A stretch of DNA of 64,000 bases from Phlebotomus papatasi (Eukaryota > Arthropoda > Insecta > Diptera > Psychodidae), in the NCBI RefSeq assembly GCF_024763615.1, contig NC_077223.1:37882627-37946626 (forward strand). The letters run 5' to 3'. Position numbers and translations under genes: made by a program. Positions 51,704 to 62,770 of this stretch are shown piece by piece (the first letter of the stretch is position 1; the number at the start of each line of letters is the position of its first letter). The notes beneath the pieces are model-generated. The model was not told where the DNA came from and searched no databases. It saw nothing but the letters and a program-made list of their open reading frames with translations.

Positions 51704-53489
51704 TAGGCGAGATTCTTAACAATCTCACCTACTATAATCCTAACAAAATTTCATGTCGTCCGATCGACCTCAAATTTGGTCAAAATGTGTTTCGCCACTT
51801 CCTGATTCCGAATATATATGTGGCTAAGTTACGTTCCCGGCCGGCCGGCCGGCCGGCCGCTCTTTGGAGCTTAATAGCTCCTAAACTAAAAAAGATATCG
51901 ACTTGCGGTTTTCGGTAAAGGTTATATATCGGGTGAAAATTGCAACTTGGTGCATAGACCCCCCACCCCTCCTTCCGCCATTTTGAAGACCCCCCTTTTT
52001 TTGTTTTCTCAATAGCTCCGCCCCTATGGCATTCAGCGGACTCAAATTTTAGTATGTTATAGCTGGGCCTTAGAGCTTTCCATCAATACCAAACTTAAGG
52101 TCCCCCGACCCCCCTGACCCGAGCTATAAGGGTACAAAAAAAATTTCTTAAAATGGCCATAACTCCGGTTCTAATTGTCAGCATTTAAAAAGTGAGGGCT
52201 TTTTGGAAAGCTCTCGTGAAATGCCACTTCCCCTTCTAACATCGTAAGTTCATAAAACCACCGCTAGGGGCGCTTTTTTTAAAAAGAAAATTTTTAAATC
52301 TTAAAAGTTAAATAACTCAAAAATTCCATTGTGCATCGGGCTGAAAATTTAGTATGTTGTAGCCGTTGATTATACCTATCAAACAAAAAAAACCTTAAGT
52401 CGATCTAAAACCCCTGACCCGAGCTATAAGGGGTCAAAGTTCGAACATTGACCGGCCTCTATCTCCGGTTCTAATTAACATAGCGGCCTAAATTTTACCT
52501 TTTTGGTTTCGTCTCGATGAGCACTTTCAGATGGAAGTTCAAAAAGCCACCACAGGTGGCGCTGTGATAGCGTCAAAATTCATCGAAATTCAAAATCACT
52601 TTTCTCAAAAACGGCGTTGTGCAAGTTAATGAAATTTTAGTATGTTGTAGTCCAGTCTAGGACGTTTCCAAAATGGTGCGTATGTGCGCTGTGGTTTCAA
52701 TAGAACCGGAGATATGAGGGGTCAAAGTTCACGAAATTCAAAAAATCATATCTCCGGTTCTATGTGACCGATTTTGATGAATGAGGGCTTAAACGAAAGA
52801 TCTCACCAAATGCTACAACTTTCTAGAATATTTGAACTTCGTGGGACCAACACCAGGGGCGCCACAGTCGAAAAACCAATTTCAATATCACATAACCTCA
52901 ATTATCTCGACTGTCGCTGAACTGATTTTGATGATTACTTCAACATAATTGTAGAGCACATTTGTCTCTACATTTCGTCCATACATCATTTTCCGCTCAG
53001 ACTACGCTATCACTCCGATTTTTCCGTTTAAGTGTGAAAAAAATGATTTTTCCCATAATAACGCTTTGAAATCACTCAGATGCCAATTTGACTGCCTCTA
53101 CTCCACCAAGACACTTAAAATATGGTTTTAAATGGAAAGTCCCACAAAATACAACAATTCTTTGATTTAGTTGAAGTTCAATAAATGAACACTTGGGGCA
53201 CTCTGGATGAAAAAACGAGTTAAGAAACAAAAATTCTCGCTTATCTTGGCTTCTGAGTAGTCGATGAGTTCAAGTTCTACGGGAAAATTATAGAGAACAT
53301 TCTGGTCTACATTTCACCCATATAACACTTTTCTGTCATTTCATCCAAATCCTTGACATTTTGGTTCAAATACAAAACTTGTATAATTTCACGAATTTGA
53401 TTCAAGATAACTGAATGGCGTCTCCCTACTTCAGCATCAAATCGAATTTGCATGCATTCCGAGTTAGCTCACGTTAAGAATCTCACCTA
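51704..53489. mobile_element. 1.8 kb non-coding TIR element with three ordered modules
   Basis: Ends TAGGCGAGATTCTTAAC and GTTAAGAATCTCACCTA are inverted repeats. Between about 52020 and 52900 three diverged units of about 300 bases each carry, in order, TTTTAGTATGTTGTAG-like, GAGCTATAAGGGG-like, CTCCGGTTCTA and a GGGGCGC or GGTGGCGC end. No frame longer than noise on either strand. Fragments of the same family are at 19694, 37440 and 50226. Confidence 0.7.
51837..51858. repeat. (CCGG)n run inside the modular element
   Basis: Five and a half CCGG units in otherwise AT-rich DNA; the copy at 50226 has GATCGGCTG at this place, so the run is an expansion private to this copy. Confidence 0.9.
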
Positions 53490-54120
53490 CATAAGCCGGT
53501 TAGGATTATCTGTCCCTTTAGTATTATAATTCATGGATTTGCCATTCATTTCTTTTCTTTTTTGAAGATATACATAACAATTTTGTTATAATTATATTAT
53601 AAAAGGATTTATGAGAATTTAAGTTGATTTGGATTTTCCAAAGAGATTTGTTTCCACTCCAAAAAGTTGGAAATGGGAATGTTCTTATATTTGAGAAAAT
53701 GTGCATCAGAGCTTTTAAAATACAAGAAAAAGATTCGCAGTGTGGGAATGAAAGAGAACGAAGCTAAATGTGGTGGAAAATGCAGGAAAAGACATTGATA
53801 CAAATGAAAAATTTTCCAACGGATGCAACTATTACGAGATGATCATTTTATCTGTGTCATTGGGGGATTAAATTCTCTAAAACAAGACTGGTTCTCATTT
53901 AATCAAGTCTTTAATTAAAAGAACAAAGTCCTTCTTGTCTTTTCGCACCGTTTAACTTTATTTTAGATTTATTTATGAAGTAATTTGCAAAAAAAAAAAC
54001 TATAGAGTGTTAAAAACATTTTTGTAAAAGAATATAGGATAGCGGACAACATAGAACTGGTATTATAATTATGTTCTATCGGTTCTATCATTGAAGATCA
54101 TAAGAATATGGGAGATCAAA

Positions 54121-54309
54121 TTATGTAAAATGACGTAAAATTGGTGACAAGAAGTTTACTTTCCCAGTTGATTTCGTTTCTTGTTTATCACCAAACAGGA
54201 GCCAAAAGGTTAGAAAATCGATTTGGAAGGTCAGGAAACAGTCAACATCATTCAGGGTGTAACTTTCGTCGTATTTGCAGGTGAATCGTTTAACCGGGCA
54301 GTCAATCAA
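54121..54309 (-). CDS. Possible exon, unidentified minus-strand gene
   Basis: Open frame IDCPVKRFTCKYDESYTLND and VDCFLTFQIDFLTFWLLFGD. It contains four Cys and a hydrophobic end. It lies just downstream of the better open frame at 54363-54625. No convincing splice pair connects the two (only 43 bases between GAAAAA|gtgata and an AAATAAG), so a pseudogene is also possible. Confidence 0.2.
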   Translation of the reverse strand: MIDCPVKRFTCKYDESYTLNDVDCFLTFQIDFLTFWLLFGDKQETKSTGKVNFLSPILRHFT

Positions 54310-54362
54310 TGTTCCTCCACTTCCTTATTTCCGCCACAAGATTCGATATTCTTGAGAAAATA

Positions 54363-54625
54363 TCACTTTTTCAAGGGGCCTGAGATGCTCCCTCGAGCGA
54401 TTATTCGGCGAATTTTCAGAGTCTGTGACCTCTCTAGCAATTTATCAATGTCAGTATCAGGCAAAGAAAGTGGCTGCCTCACCAATCGCATCCTTTCGAA
54501 TTGAATTTCAATAAAACGCTTAATCTTTCTTGTTAATCTGGGGGCCACGACGTGCCATGTGAAAGCATCGCGAAATGGGGGATTGGCACTCGATTCCCTT
54601 CCGAGCACTGATAGTGCGTTATTGA
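54363..54625 (-). CDS. Possible exon, unidentified minus-strand gene
   Basis: NNALSVLGRESSANPPFRDA, FTWHVVAPRLTRKIKRFIEI and QFERMRLVRQPLSLPDTDID then KLLERSQTLKIRRIIARGSI: composition and charge pattern look like real protein, with an acceptor-like CTCATGTTCCTGACAAG in front. I do not recognise the family. It may belong with the open frame at 62489-62770, the retrotransposon then lying in an intron. Confidence 0.3.
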
Positions 54626-54905
54626 CTTGTCAGGAACATGAGACAAGGGATGTGTTAGAGATTTGGCTTCCTATATTTTTTTTTTGTGATTGAAGAAGGA
54701 TTTCCCATATGAAATGTGTGAGTTTTTGCACATGTTGAAGAACAGAATTAATTAATTTTAGAATGGCGCTGTTTTCTAGATAAAACAGTAAAACTTTATA
54801 GTCCAAATTATAATTTCACAGTGCAGTGGAAGAGCTTTTTAGTTCATTAATATGAAACTATTGTTGAAAAAGCTATTAAAAACATTTTCATTTTTTAAGG
54901 AATCA

Positions 54906-55708
54906 ATCGTTTTAAAGAGTTAAAATTAAGGAAAATCTGGTCTGGTGATGCCAGAGAATTGGTGGCTTCTCTATTAACAGTCTCTGGTGAGGCAGAATCC
55001 ATTATTGAGATTTTGAAAGAGAGGTTTGGCCATCCGAGACAACAGCTTCAGAGACTGATCCAGAGGGCTAAACAAGCTGAAGCTCCAAATGACAACAAGC
55101 CTATCTCCGTAGTCAAGTTTGCAGCAGAGGTTAGAAATGTCGCGATTATACTTCAAACCTTGAATGAAGGACGCCATGTTCAGGATTCTACTATATTAAA
55201 TGAATTTGAGCGCAAGCTCACTCCGATCATGAAGAATATGTGGGCGGAAGTGATTTGCACAAATCCAGACTATACAGTTTTAGATTTGATGATGTTTTTA
55301 AACACAAGAGCCAAGTTGGCACTCGCCATTACACCATTAGATGGAGAGGGGCCATCAACATCACGCCACAAGTTAGAGGAAGAGAAGCGCCCCAAATTCA
55401 GAGGAAAAGGGGTTTTCACAGTGACGTCAGATGGAAGAGGAAATTGTGCAGTTTGTCAGGGTAATCATTACACGTCCGAATGCCCCGAGTTCAAAAAATT
55501 GTCTCCGGAAGAAAGATTCATCAAGACCAGTGAACTGAATCTATGTAGATCGTGTCTCGGGAGAAACCACAGGATGTATCGGTGCTTCAAGCGACGTGAA
55601 TGTGGTGTAGAAGGCTGCAGGCTGTCACATCATAATTTGCTGTACTCTAAGGCAGAGGGAAAGGAAAAGACCAAGGCAGAAGCAGCAGCAGGTAAAAATC
55701 AAACTTAA
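54906..55708 (+). pseudogene. BEL/Pao gag-like region with zinc knuckle
   Basis: LLTVSGEAESIIEILKERFG and PRQQLQRLIQRAKQ are the DUF1759 gag region; further on CAVCQGNHYTSECPEFKKLS and CRSCLGRNHRMYRCFKRREC form the Cys/His knuckles. Encodes the capsid/nucleocapsid part. The beginning of gag is missing. Confidence 0.85.
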
Positions 55709-55939
55709 GTATGAATTATTTCTTGGAGAGGGGAAAATCAAAAATAAGAAACTTTCAAAAAAAAAAAAAAAAGAAAATAATCCTATACGAAGTGCTTAAA
55801 TATATTAAAAGAAGTAAACTAATAGAATGTCAGAGATACTACAATTCGAATTACTTGAATTATAAGCATAGTAGAGAAATGTATATAAGAGGTTGTGAAT
55901 TTTATGAGAAATAAAGAAATGCCGTGAAAGGGTATAGCT

Positions 55940-56215
55940 GAAGGAAGTATTGTTAATGTCAGTAGTTAACTGAGGCTGTATGTTAATACTGGTTGCGTAA
56001 ACAAAATAAAAAGAAGAGAAAAAAAAAAGAAAAAGAAAGAGAAGAGAAAGACGAATAATCAGCACCAGTAGTTAACTTTGGAAAGTTACAGCGATTGTTA
56101 GTACTGCGGTAGCTAACTTAAAAAGCTCGCTATTTGTTAATACCAGACTCCGTCTGGTAGTTAACTAGAAGTGTGTAAAAATGAGCTATTGTTAATACTG
56201 GCAGTTAACCTAAAA
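55940..56215. repeat. Repeated GTTAATACTGG / GTAGTTAAC motif between gag and protease
   Basis: Words TGTTAATACTGG or GTTAATACCAG and AGTAGTTAACT recur near 55948-55995, 56062, 56097, 56137-56165 and 56192-56212, spaced about 40-65 bases. GTTAA and TTAAC make each unit weakly dyad. Not expected inside a BEL polyprotein. Confidence 0.6.
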
Positions 56216-56651
56216 TAGTGCTCCTACCCTTTGCGGTCTTGTTAGTGAAGAAAAGAAAAAAGATTAAAAATAGAGTAAAGTTTCATGAAGAACGCATTAT
56301 TTTTGGAAGCCGTAACGATATCTGTAGGGATGGCAATCTGAGAAACAAAGGAATGGAAGTGCTGAATGCTAGTGGTAGTATGATCTAAGTGCATGTTTGC
56401 TATATATTAAAATGTTTTAGATGAGAATGATATAAGAGAAAACTCTGAAATACTAGAACAGCAAAAACCCGTGAGAAAGAGAGTGAATGGTAGTATGACT
56501 GAATAAATGGAGGAATGAATGAATTAAAATTTGACTCTTTTTAGATAATATAAGGGAAAATACTCAACAATTAGAAGATCCTAGTGAGGAATCTTTGCCA
56601 TTTTTGGACCGAGTTTGCACAGCCGCGAAAACATAATGTCGTGGTATCGTT

Positions 56652-56885
56652 ATGCTCAGAATTGTCCCGGTTACTGTAAGGAACATAAAAACGGGAACAA
56701 TGATGGAAACCTTGGCACTATTTGATTCAGGAGCTACCGTTACATTGATGGATAAAAGCATAGTGAAGGAACTAGATTTAGTTGGAGAATCTACTGCGAT
56801 GAATTTACAATTGTTGGATGGAACTACTCATAGCCAAGGTGTAGTGAAACAGGTTTGTGTTGAGGTAAAGGGACAACACTCCTAG
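56652..56885 (+). pseudogene. BEL/Pao aspartic protease region
   Basis: MLRIVPVTVRNIKTGTMMET then LALFDSGATVTLMDKSIVKE: the DSGA catalytic motif of the retropepsin fold is intact; the frame ends at TAG after KGQHS. Confidence 0.8.
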
Positions 56886-57180
56886 GCAAAGTGGTACAAG
56901 ATGAATCAGTGTTACGCTATAGATAGACATCACCTTCCGGAAGTAAAGCTGTGTAGAGAATAACTTATACTATAATTTCCGTACCTTGAAAAGGTTGAGT
57001 TTAAATCTATTCACGGACACCCGAAGATTCTGATTGGAGAAAATAACGCTACATTAATTGCGACTCATCAATTAGTCCACGATGTGAAAAAAAAAACCTG
57101 TTGCTTCTCTTACACCTCTAGGATGAGTTATAAGTGGTGTAATCGAAGATAGAAAACGAAAGTGTCCCGCAAAGAATACG

Positions 57181-58140
57181 GTGTGCCACATCTCCGACGA
57201 TAGAGAACTGATAAAATTGATTAAATCAAGTTTCAGCTTGGACAATATTGGGATCAAACATCCCGTAAAGCCCTTAATAAGCCGTGAAGACGAAGAAGCT
57301 TTGGAGATTCAGAGAAGAACAACGAAGCGCGTCGGTAAGAGATTTGAAGCAGGACTTCTATGGAAGACTCCAAGAGAACCGATGCCAGATTCAAGACTAC
57401 AAGTAATCAGACGTGACCAACAAATATGCCTTAAGATGGCCCGTGACATTCGATTTGAGCAGGCGTATATAGAAAGAATGAAATATCAAATTGAAGAAAA
57501 GCGTGTACTTCCGCTGAATGAAGAGGACCGTCAACTCCCAATGACAGAAACATGGTACTTACCACATTTCGATGTGGTAAATCCAAATAAGCCGAAGATG
57601 AGGATCGTACTTGACGCGGCAGCAGAGGTAGAAGGAGTTTCGCTGAATAGTCGATTACTGAGCGGACCAAATCTTATAAAACTTTTACAAAATGTGTTGA
57701 TGCATTTTCGAACAGGCGAGCATAGGTTTACAGGAGACATCAAAGATATGTTCCCACAGATATTCATACGAAAAGAAGATCAGAATTTTCAACGAGTCAT
57801 GTATCATGGGATGGAATATAAAATGACAACAATGACGTTCGGTGCGACCTGCAGCCCAGCCACAGCCCTGTACGTGAAGGACTTAAATGCTTTAGAATGG
57901 AGCAAAGAGTATCCTGAAGCTAGACTAGAAATTACAGACCATCACTACGTGGATGACTATCTAGGTAGTCACGATAATGAAGAGAAAGCTGTACAGCTTA
58001 TCCTGGACGTCATTGAAGTACACCGACGAGGAGAATTCGAAATCCGAAATTTCGTCAGTTCTTCACAAAGGATATTAAACAAAATTCCGGCTGATCTTCG
58101 TTTGCAAACCCCTATAGTAAACATGGACTTTGAACAATAA
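57181..58140 (+). pseudogene. BEL/Pao reverse transcriptase region
   Basis: ETWYLPHFDVVNPNKPKMRI and VLDAAAEVEGVSLNSRLLSG, FTGDIKDMFPQI (first Asp), then HHYVDDYLGS with both catalytic Asp. It ends in an in-frame TAA after MDFEQ that separates it from the next segment. Confidence 0.88.
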
Positions 58141-58960
58141 ATGGAAAAAGTACTCGGCCTATGGTGGGAACCTTTAGCAGATGTCTTTTTATTCAGATGT
58201 CAATATGAAGTATCAACTGATATCCCGACAAAACGTGAAACATTGCGAACGCTAATGAGAGTTTACGATCCTCTGGGATTTGTAGCCCAATTCGTACCGA
58301 GGGGAAGGATTATATTCCAACAAGTGTGGCAATCAGGGATCGGATGGGACGAAAAATTGCCTGATGAAATTTACAAAACTTGGAAATCATGGACAATTCA
58401 GCTATCTCAACTGAATGAAGTTGAAGTTCCTCGTTGTTTGGCTTCAGCACTTATGAGAAGGGGACGACTCGAACTACACATATTCACGGACGCTAGCGAA
58501 GATGCTATTGCCGCAGTAGCTTATTTAAGCTGTATAACGGATCACGCTATTCATGTGTCATTTGTGATGGCGAAAACAAATGTTGCACCGTTGAAGGCTG
58601 TATCAATTGCTAGGCTGGAACTGCAAGGAGCACTGATTGGCAGTCGACTGGCAACGTACATAACTACTGAGTATAAAGTGGATATCTGCGAAAGAATGTT
58701 CTGGACTGACTCGACAATAGTCTTGCAATGGATTAAGTCCGATTCAAGGACTTACAAACCCTTTGTCGGCAATCGCGTTGGTGAGATATAAGAAACGACT
58801 GAAACTAGCGAATGGAAGTGGGTCCCTATAGAACTGAACGTCGCCGATATTGCAACAAGAGATAAAGGTGAAACGAATTTTTCTTCGGATTCATCCTGGA
58901 ATCGAGGGCCAGATTTTTATATTCTCGAGATATCGCACACCCCTCCCAAGGCGAGAAATA
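58141..58960 (+). pseudogene. BEL/Pao RNase H region
   Basis: Same frame as the RT after one stop: KVLGLWWEPLADVFLF, YDPLGFVAQFVPRGRI, IFTDASEDAIAAVAYL, SIARLELQGALIGSRL, FWTDSTIVLQWI; an in-frame TAA (58789) is followed by WKWVPIELNVADIATR, typical of the end of this domain. Confidence 0.85.
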
Positions 58961-58979
58961 GGTAACGGAGAAGCTGCAA

Positions 58980-59572
58980 AACTAAATCAGAAAAAGATTG
59001 CTGAGAAGATGGCCCAGCTGCAAATAGAATGGCAATTCAATCCTCCTCTAGCGCCTCACATGGTGGATGCTGGGAAAGAATGGTAGGGCTGGTGAAGAAG
59101 GTTATCAAGCAGACCACGGAGCTATCGAAGCATCTACCTAGTGAGGAAGTACTTACTACGCTGCTAGCAGAAGCGGAAAATATCGTGAATAGCCGTCCGC
59201 TGCTGATTCTCTCCGATTCAGGAGAGTCGTTGACTCCAAATCATTTTTTAAAGCATCAGAAATCAACATTAACAGCAGGAGGGAAGTTTGAGGATACGTA
59301 CTTGATCTTGAGTAAGGAGTGGCGGAAAGCTCAACCATTACTGATCATTTCTGGCAGATTTGGCTGAAGTACTATGCTCCAACTTTGACTAACCGGCCGA
59401 AATGGAGGAAAGACGGTGAACCAGTAAAAGTTGGAGATCGAGTGGTGGTGGTAGATCCAAATCTACCTAGGAATGTCTGGCCGACCGGACGGATTATATC
59501 AACACCTGAATCTCGAGACGGGAAGATTCGCGTCGTTCAAGTGAAGATGGAAGAAGATGGCCGAGACTAAAC
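58980..59572 (+). pseudogene. BEL/Pao integrase remnant and C-terminal domain
   Basis: WQFNPPLAPHMVDAGKEW in one frame, then MVGLVKKVIKQTTELSKHLP and AEAENIVNSRPLLILSDSGE in another, then HFWQIWLKYYAPTL and GDRVVVVDPNLPRNVWPTGR. The zinc-binding and most of the catalytic core are deleted. Confidence 0.8.
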
Positions 59573-59674
59573 TCGTCCGGTATCACGCCTCGCGGTTCTA
59601 CAACCACCTACCATCATGTCAGAAGGAAATGTTGACTGAATTGGGGTTAAATGGAGCCCCAATTCGGGGGGGAA

Positions 59675-59814
59675 TGTTAGAGATGGCGCCAAAAGTTTTA
59701 GGCAATAGATGGCGCTGAGGGGAGTTGAGGGGGGTAAAAAGTCAGAGTGTGAGAAAAAGCAGTGAAGAATAAACGTGGTGAAATTAAAGCTAAGAATTTG
59801 GACTTTTATTTAAC
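59675..59814 (+). repeat. Probable 3' LTR of the BEL/Pao element
   Basis: Begins TGTTAGAGATGGCGCC and ends TTTATTTAACA; AATAAA at 59768. The 140-base length is short for this superfamily, so the right end is uncertain. No matching 5' copy in the window to confirm. Confidence 0.45.
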
Positions 59815-59930
59815 AATTATATGCCGAACGATAAAAGATTTCGACTTCCGGTCTTTGATGACCCCCCTCCCCCCTCCCTCAGAGATCAATATTATCTAAG
59901 AGAGTCTTTTTTCATTTTGTCCCTTACTTA

Positions 59931-60357
59931 GGGTAAGTGTGCAAAATTCTGGCCAGCTTGCAATTTCGGCCACCTTTTTTCTTCCTCGAATTTCTATGAA
60001 TTTTTAGTTTTTACGTACTCTAAAGACTATCAAATGCAAAAGAATAACAAAAAATGTAGCTTCGACAAACGAGATGACGTAAAAAAGGCATTGGAAGTAT
60101 TCCTGAAGGGCAAGGAACTATGAGAATGAAGGTGGCCGAAATAGGACACCAAAGTAATGTCTACATTTTTATTCATTTTAAAATGTATTAAGAATGATTT
60201 TAGAGTAAATAAAGACGATAAACTGTCTACAAGGTTCCAAGCAACACTCCTTAAGTAGAAGGAATAAAAAAAATCAATTTCTATTAAAGATATTACATTT
60301 CAAACTTGAGACTTTGGCGCTTCCATGCAACTATGCCGAAATTTAGCACACTTACCC
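59931..60357 (+). mobile_element. Family F element, complete copy
   Basis: TA|GGGTAAGTGTGCAAAATT ... CGAAATTTAGCACACTTACCC|TA, 427 bases, terminal repeats of about 18 bases. Relatives at 18500-19239. Confidence 0.8.
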
Positions 60358-60454
60358 TACTTACATTATCTTCGAACCCATTTTCTTTTTAAATTAATTT
60401 TGAAAATGAGTTTTAGAATTTTTCCATTTTCTAATATAGTTCCCGCATGTGCCC

Positions 60455-60800
60455 GCTTTATTATTCGGATGATTGGGAAACAAAATGACAGATGTCCGCT
60501 TCGTTATCCGGATGGATTTTTTGAATTTGTTCAACGTCTCGAAAATTATAATACAAGATTTTTTTTAAAGATTTTTTTGTAGAATTAGAATGACAGTTTT
60601 AAATAGGATTAAAAAGACAAAATTAGAGAATACTATGCTATTATACTTCAATTCTTAACTTAAACAAAAACATCACAGGATAATTCATTTTCATTTCTAA
60701 ACACACATTCATACATAACCTCAAAATTATTTTAAATGTAACCATCGAGAACTCTTCCGGATTACGCCGATTTGGATTTAAGAGCGGGCACTGTATGTTA
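60455..60800. repeat. Dispersed repeat family D, copy 2
   Basis: TTCGGATGATTGGGAAACAA, GACAGATGTCCGCTTCGTTA, ATTACGCCGATTTGGATTTA as at 49776-50080. Confidence 0.6.
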
Positions 60801-61090
60801 AAGAAGTAGTCCAGGAGGATAGTTCGTTCATAGACACCTTTGACAGGAAAACTCGATATTGATTTTTTGAAGGTCAAAATTAAACCACATTGAATGGCCT
60901 ATTTCCCAAACCGATTTGACTTTTTAGATTTTTTTTTAAAGATTTTGAAATTACCAACCCGACAACATCGCTTTCAACCAGTAATAAAATCGGTAAACTC
61001 GTAAATGAAATACCTTTCTAGAATTTTTTATGACCGTATGTTACTCATGTTAAGAATTCTAAAATCTATTTTTCTTAAGAAATTTTCTAC

Positions 61091-61408
61091 AGTAGACTCT
61101 TCGATATCCGGCTGACTGGGGGACAAAATGACATTTAGGTTTTTTGAATGATCAACGGTTTTTCTATTTTGTGCAGTGTGAATGTATTTTCTGTCTGACA
61201 AAGAAAAAGAGAATTTTCTTCATGGTGTGCTTATGTTTCATTTTTTTATCACAATTATGTATTAAAAACTTCGATACAATGTTAATAATACTTTAATTCA
61301 CTCTGGACAAACTTCATGTTTAGTGAAAATAATTTTGAATATATCAACCGCCAGTGTTTGGCAGCTGTCACCCGGATATCGAAGTGCTGGATATCGAAGA
61401 GTCTACTG
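61091..61408. mobile_element. CAGTAGACTC MITE copy 3 (variant)
   Basis: CAGTAGACTCTTCGATATCC ... GGATATCGAAGAGTCTACTG, TA flanks, 318 bases. The outer ten bases equal those at 14083 but the next bases differ (TTCGATATCCGG instead of TCTCTCAATCGG). Confidence 0.82.
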
Positions 61409-61410
61409 TA

Positions 61411-62488
61411 TTTCGAAATGATTTTTAATGTGTGTATCCGTTTAATCGGTAGGGTTGGGGCAAAAAGTCACAAAATGGATATTTTATTTTTTACAAGCTA
61501 CTCGAGTGCCCCAAATATTTCTAATTAGCGCAGTTTTATAGGAAATTTACCGCTATACAACTTTGTGAAAGTAATTTTCCTGTATTTTGTAAAAAAAAAA
61601 AACGTTTATCGAGCCAATTTCTAAAAGGTAATTTTGTGACTATTCTCAAAAATGCTGCGGCAAATAGTACCAGACATTTTTAGAAAAAAAACACACAAAA
61701 GACTGCAAATCGTTTGACCAATGCAAACAACAAGCGACGAGATATGATAATGACGTTTCTTTTCGCCGTGAGACATGAGAAATTGCTTATCGCTTTTTGT
61801 TACTTTTTGCTCTATACCTTTTGTTGCTTTTTACCCCAAGCGGCCATTTTTAATAAAAGGATTTCTGGAGAAAAGAACTTTTGTGAAATTCTAAAATAGA
61901 TAGCGGATTCGAATTCAAATAATCCAAATTATTTAGAAAATATTCACCAGTGCATCAATTTTGGAAAATAAGTAGGTAATAAATGTTATCTTCTGCAAGG
62001 AAAATATTTTAAAAATAGGGCTAAAAATTTCGATATTTTTTATTTTCTAAATTCCTTGTTCGAATTCTAAGAAACTTACGACATTGAATAAGATCTATAG
62101 AGGCTATCTATAAAAAAAATTTGAGCCGCTATCTTTTTTACCTTGGAATATATTGAATTTTAAATTTTTCGATTTGTGACTTTTTGCCCCAGTCACCCCT
62201 ATTTAACCACACCAGTATACACCCAAAAACCATGTGAAAAGATAATTCAGAGAGCTCTTTCTCGTGAGTTCGAGCACTCCGCAAAGTTGGAACGCTTTGC
62301 CATCTGTTTTGCGTGAAATATTCATGCATAACTAATGACCGGAAAATGAATTTTGATCAAAAGCATAAGATTTTCAATAGAAATACTTAAAATTTGAAGG
62401 AAAGATTATTTTAATCGCAATCTGAGATCTAGAATTCCTTTAACTATGTTTTAACTCTGGTGATGAAACCTACACAAGTGATGATCTC
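61411..62488. other. AT-rich, nothing recognised
   Basis: Short chance ORFs only (61714-61899, 62138-62329). Confidence 0.4.
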
Positions 62489-62770
62489 TTATCTCTGGTA
62501 TTGACCACAGATGCGCCGAAAGAAGGGTTGGAATTTTAGCATGAGTGACGGAAGGATGAATTCTGCGGTCACCGTGACTTTCATTGTAGAGTCATAAAAG
62601 AGCAAATGAACGGGATGCCCAAAAAGGCTTCGTGTTAAAATATTAACAAGACCATCATCCACTGCCTTGGGTAATTGGATTAATTCAGTTGACTCTTCCA
62701 GGTGCTTGGGTAACCACGCGAGCAAAGAAATGAATTTGAAGTCTTCCAATAAAGTTGAAGTACCTTTCAA
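62489..62770 (-). CDS. Possible exon, unidentified minus-strand gene
   Basis: Open frame of 93 codons: LLEDFKFISLLAWLPKHLEE, STELIQLPKAVDDGLVNILT, RSLFGHPVHLLFYDSTMKVT, VTAEFILPSLMLKFQPFFRR. Alternating beta-like and helical segments and GC content above the flanks suggest real coding sequence. The upstream edge is a T-rich (minus-strand A-rich) tract and the splice sites are not clear. Family not recognised. Confidence 0.35.
   Translation of the reverse strand: MKGTSTLLEDFKFISLLAWLPKHLEESTELIQLPKAVDDGLVNILTRSLFGHPVHLLFYDSTMKVTVTAEFILPSLMLKFQPFFRRICGQYQR

Larger units (their letters stand above)
54906..59814 (+). mobile_element. BEL/Pao LTR retrotransposon, decayed, 5' end missing
   Basis: Order gag - protease - RT - RNase H - integrase - DUF5641-like - 3' LTR matches BEL/Pao. 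The gag N-terminus and 5' LTR are absent, stops interrupt the frame at 55706, 56883, 58138 and 58789, and most of the integrase core is deleted near 58980. A probable 3' LTR begins TGTTAGAGATGGCGCC at 59675, has AATAAA at 59768 and ends near ACA at 59814. Not capable of autonomous movement. Confidence 0.88.

Noticed and set aside
52090..52450. Coding capacity in the modular element
   Set aside because: All six frames are broken by stops every few tens of codons; the conserved words are not in a common frame across modules.
54646..54680. TGTTAGAGATTTGG as a 5' LTR of the BEL element
   Set aside because: Only the first ten bases equal the 3' LTR start; the following sequence does not match, so it is chance.
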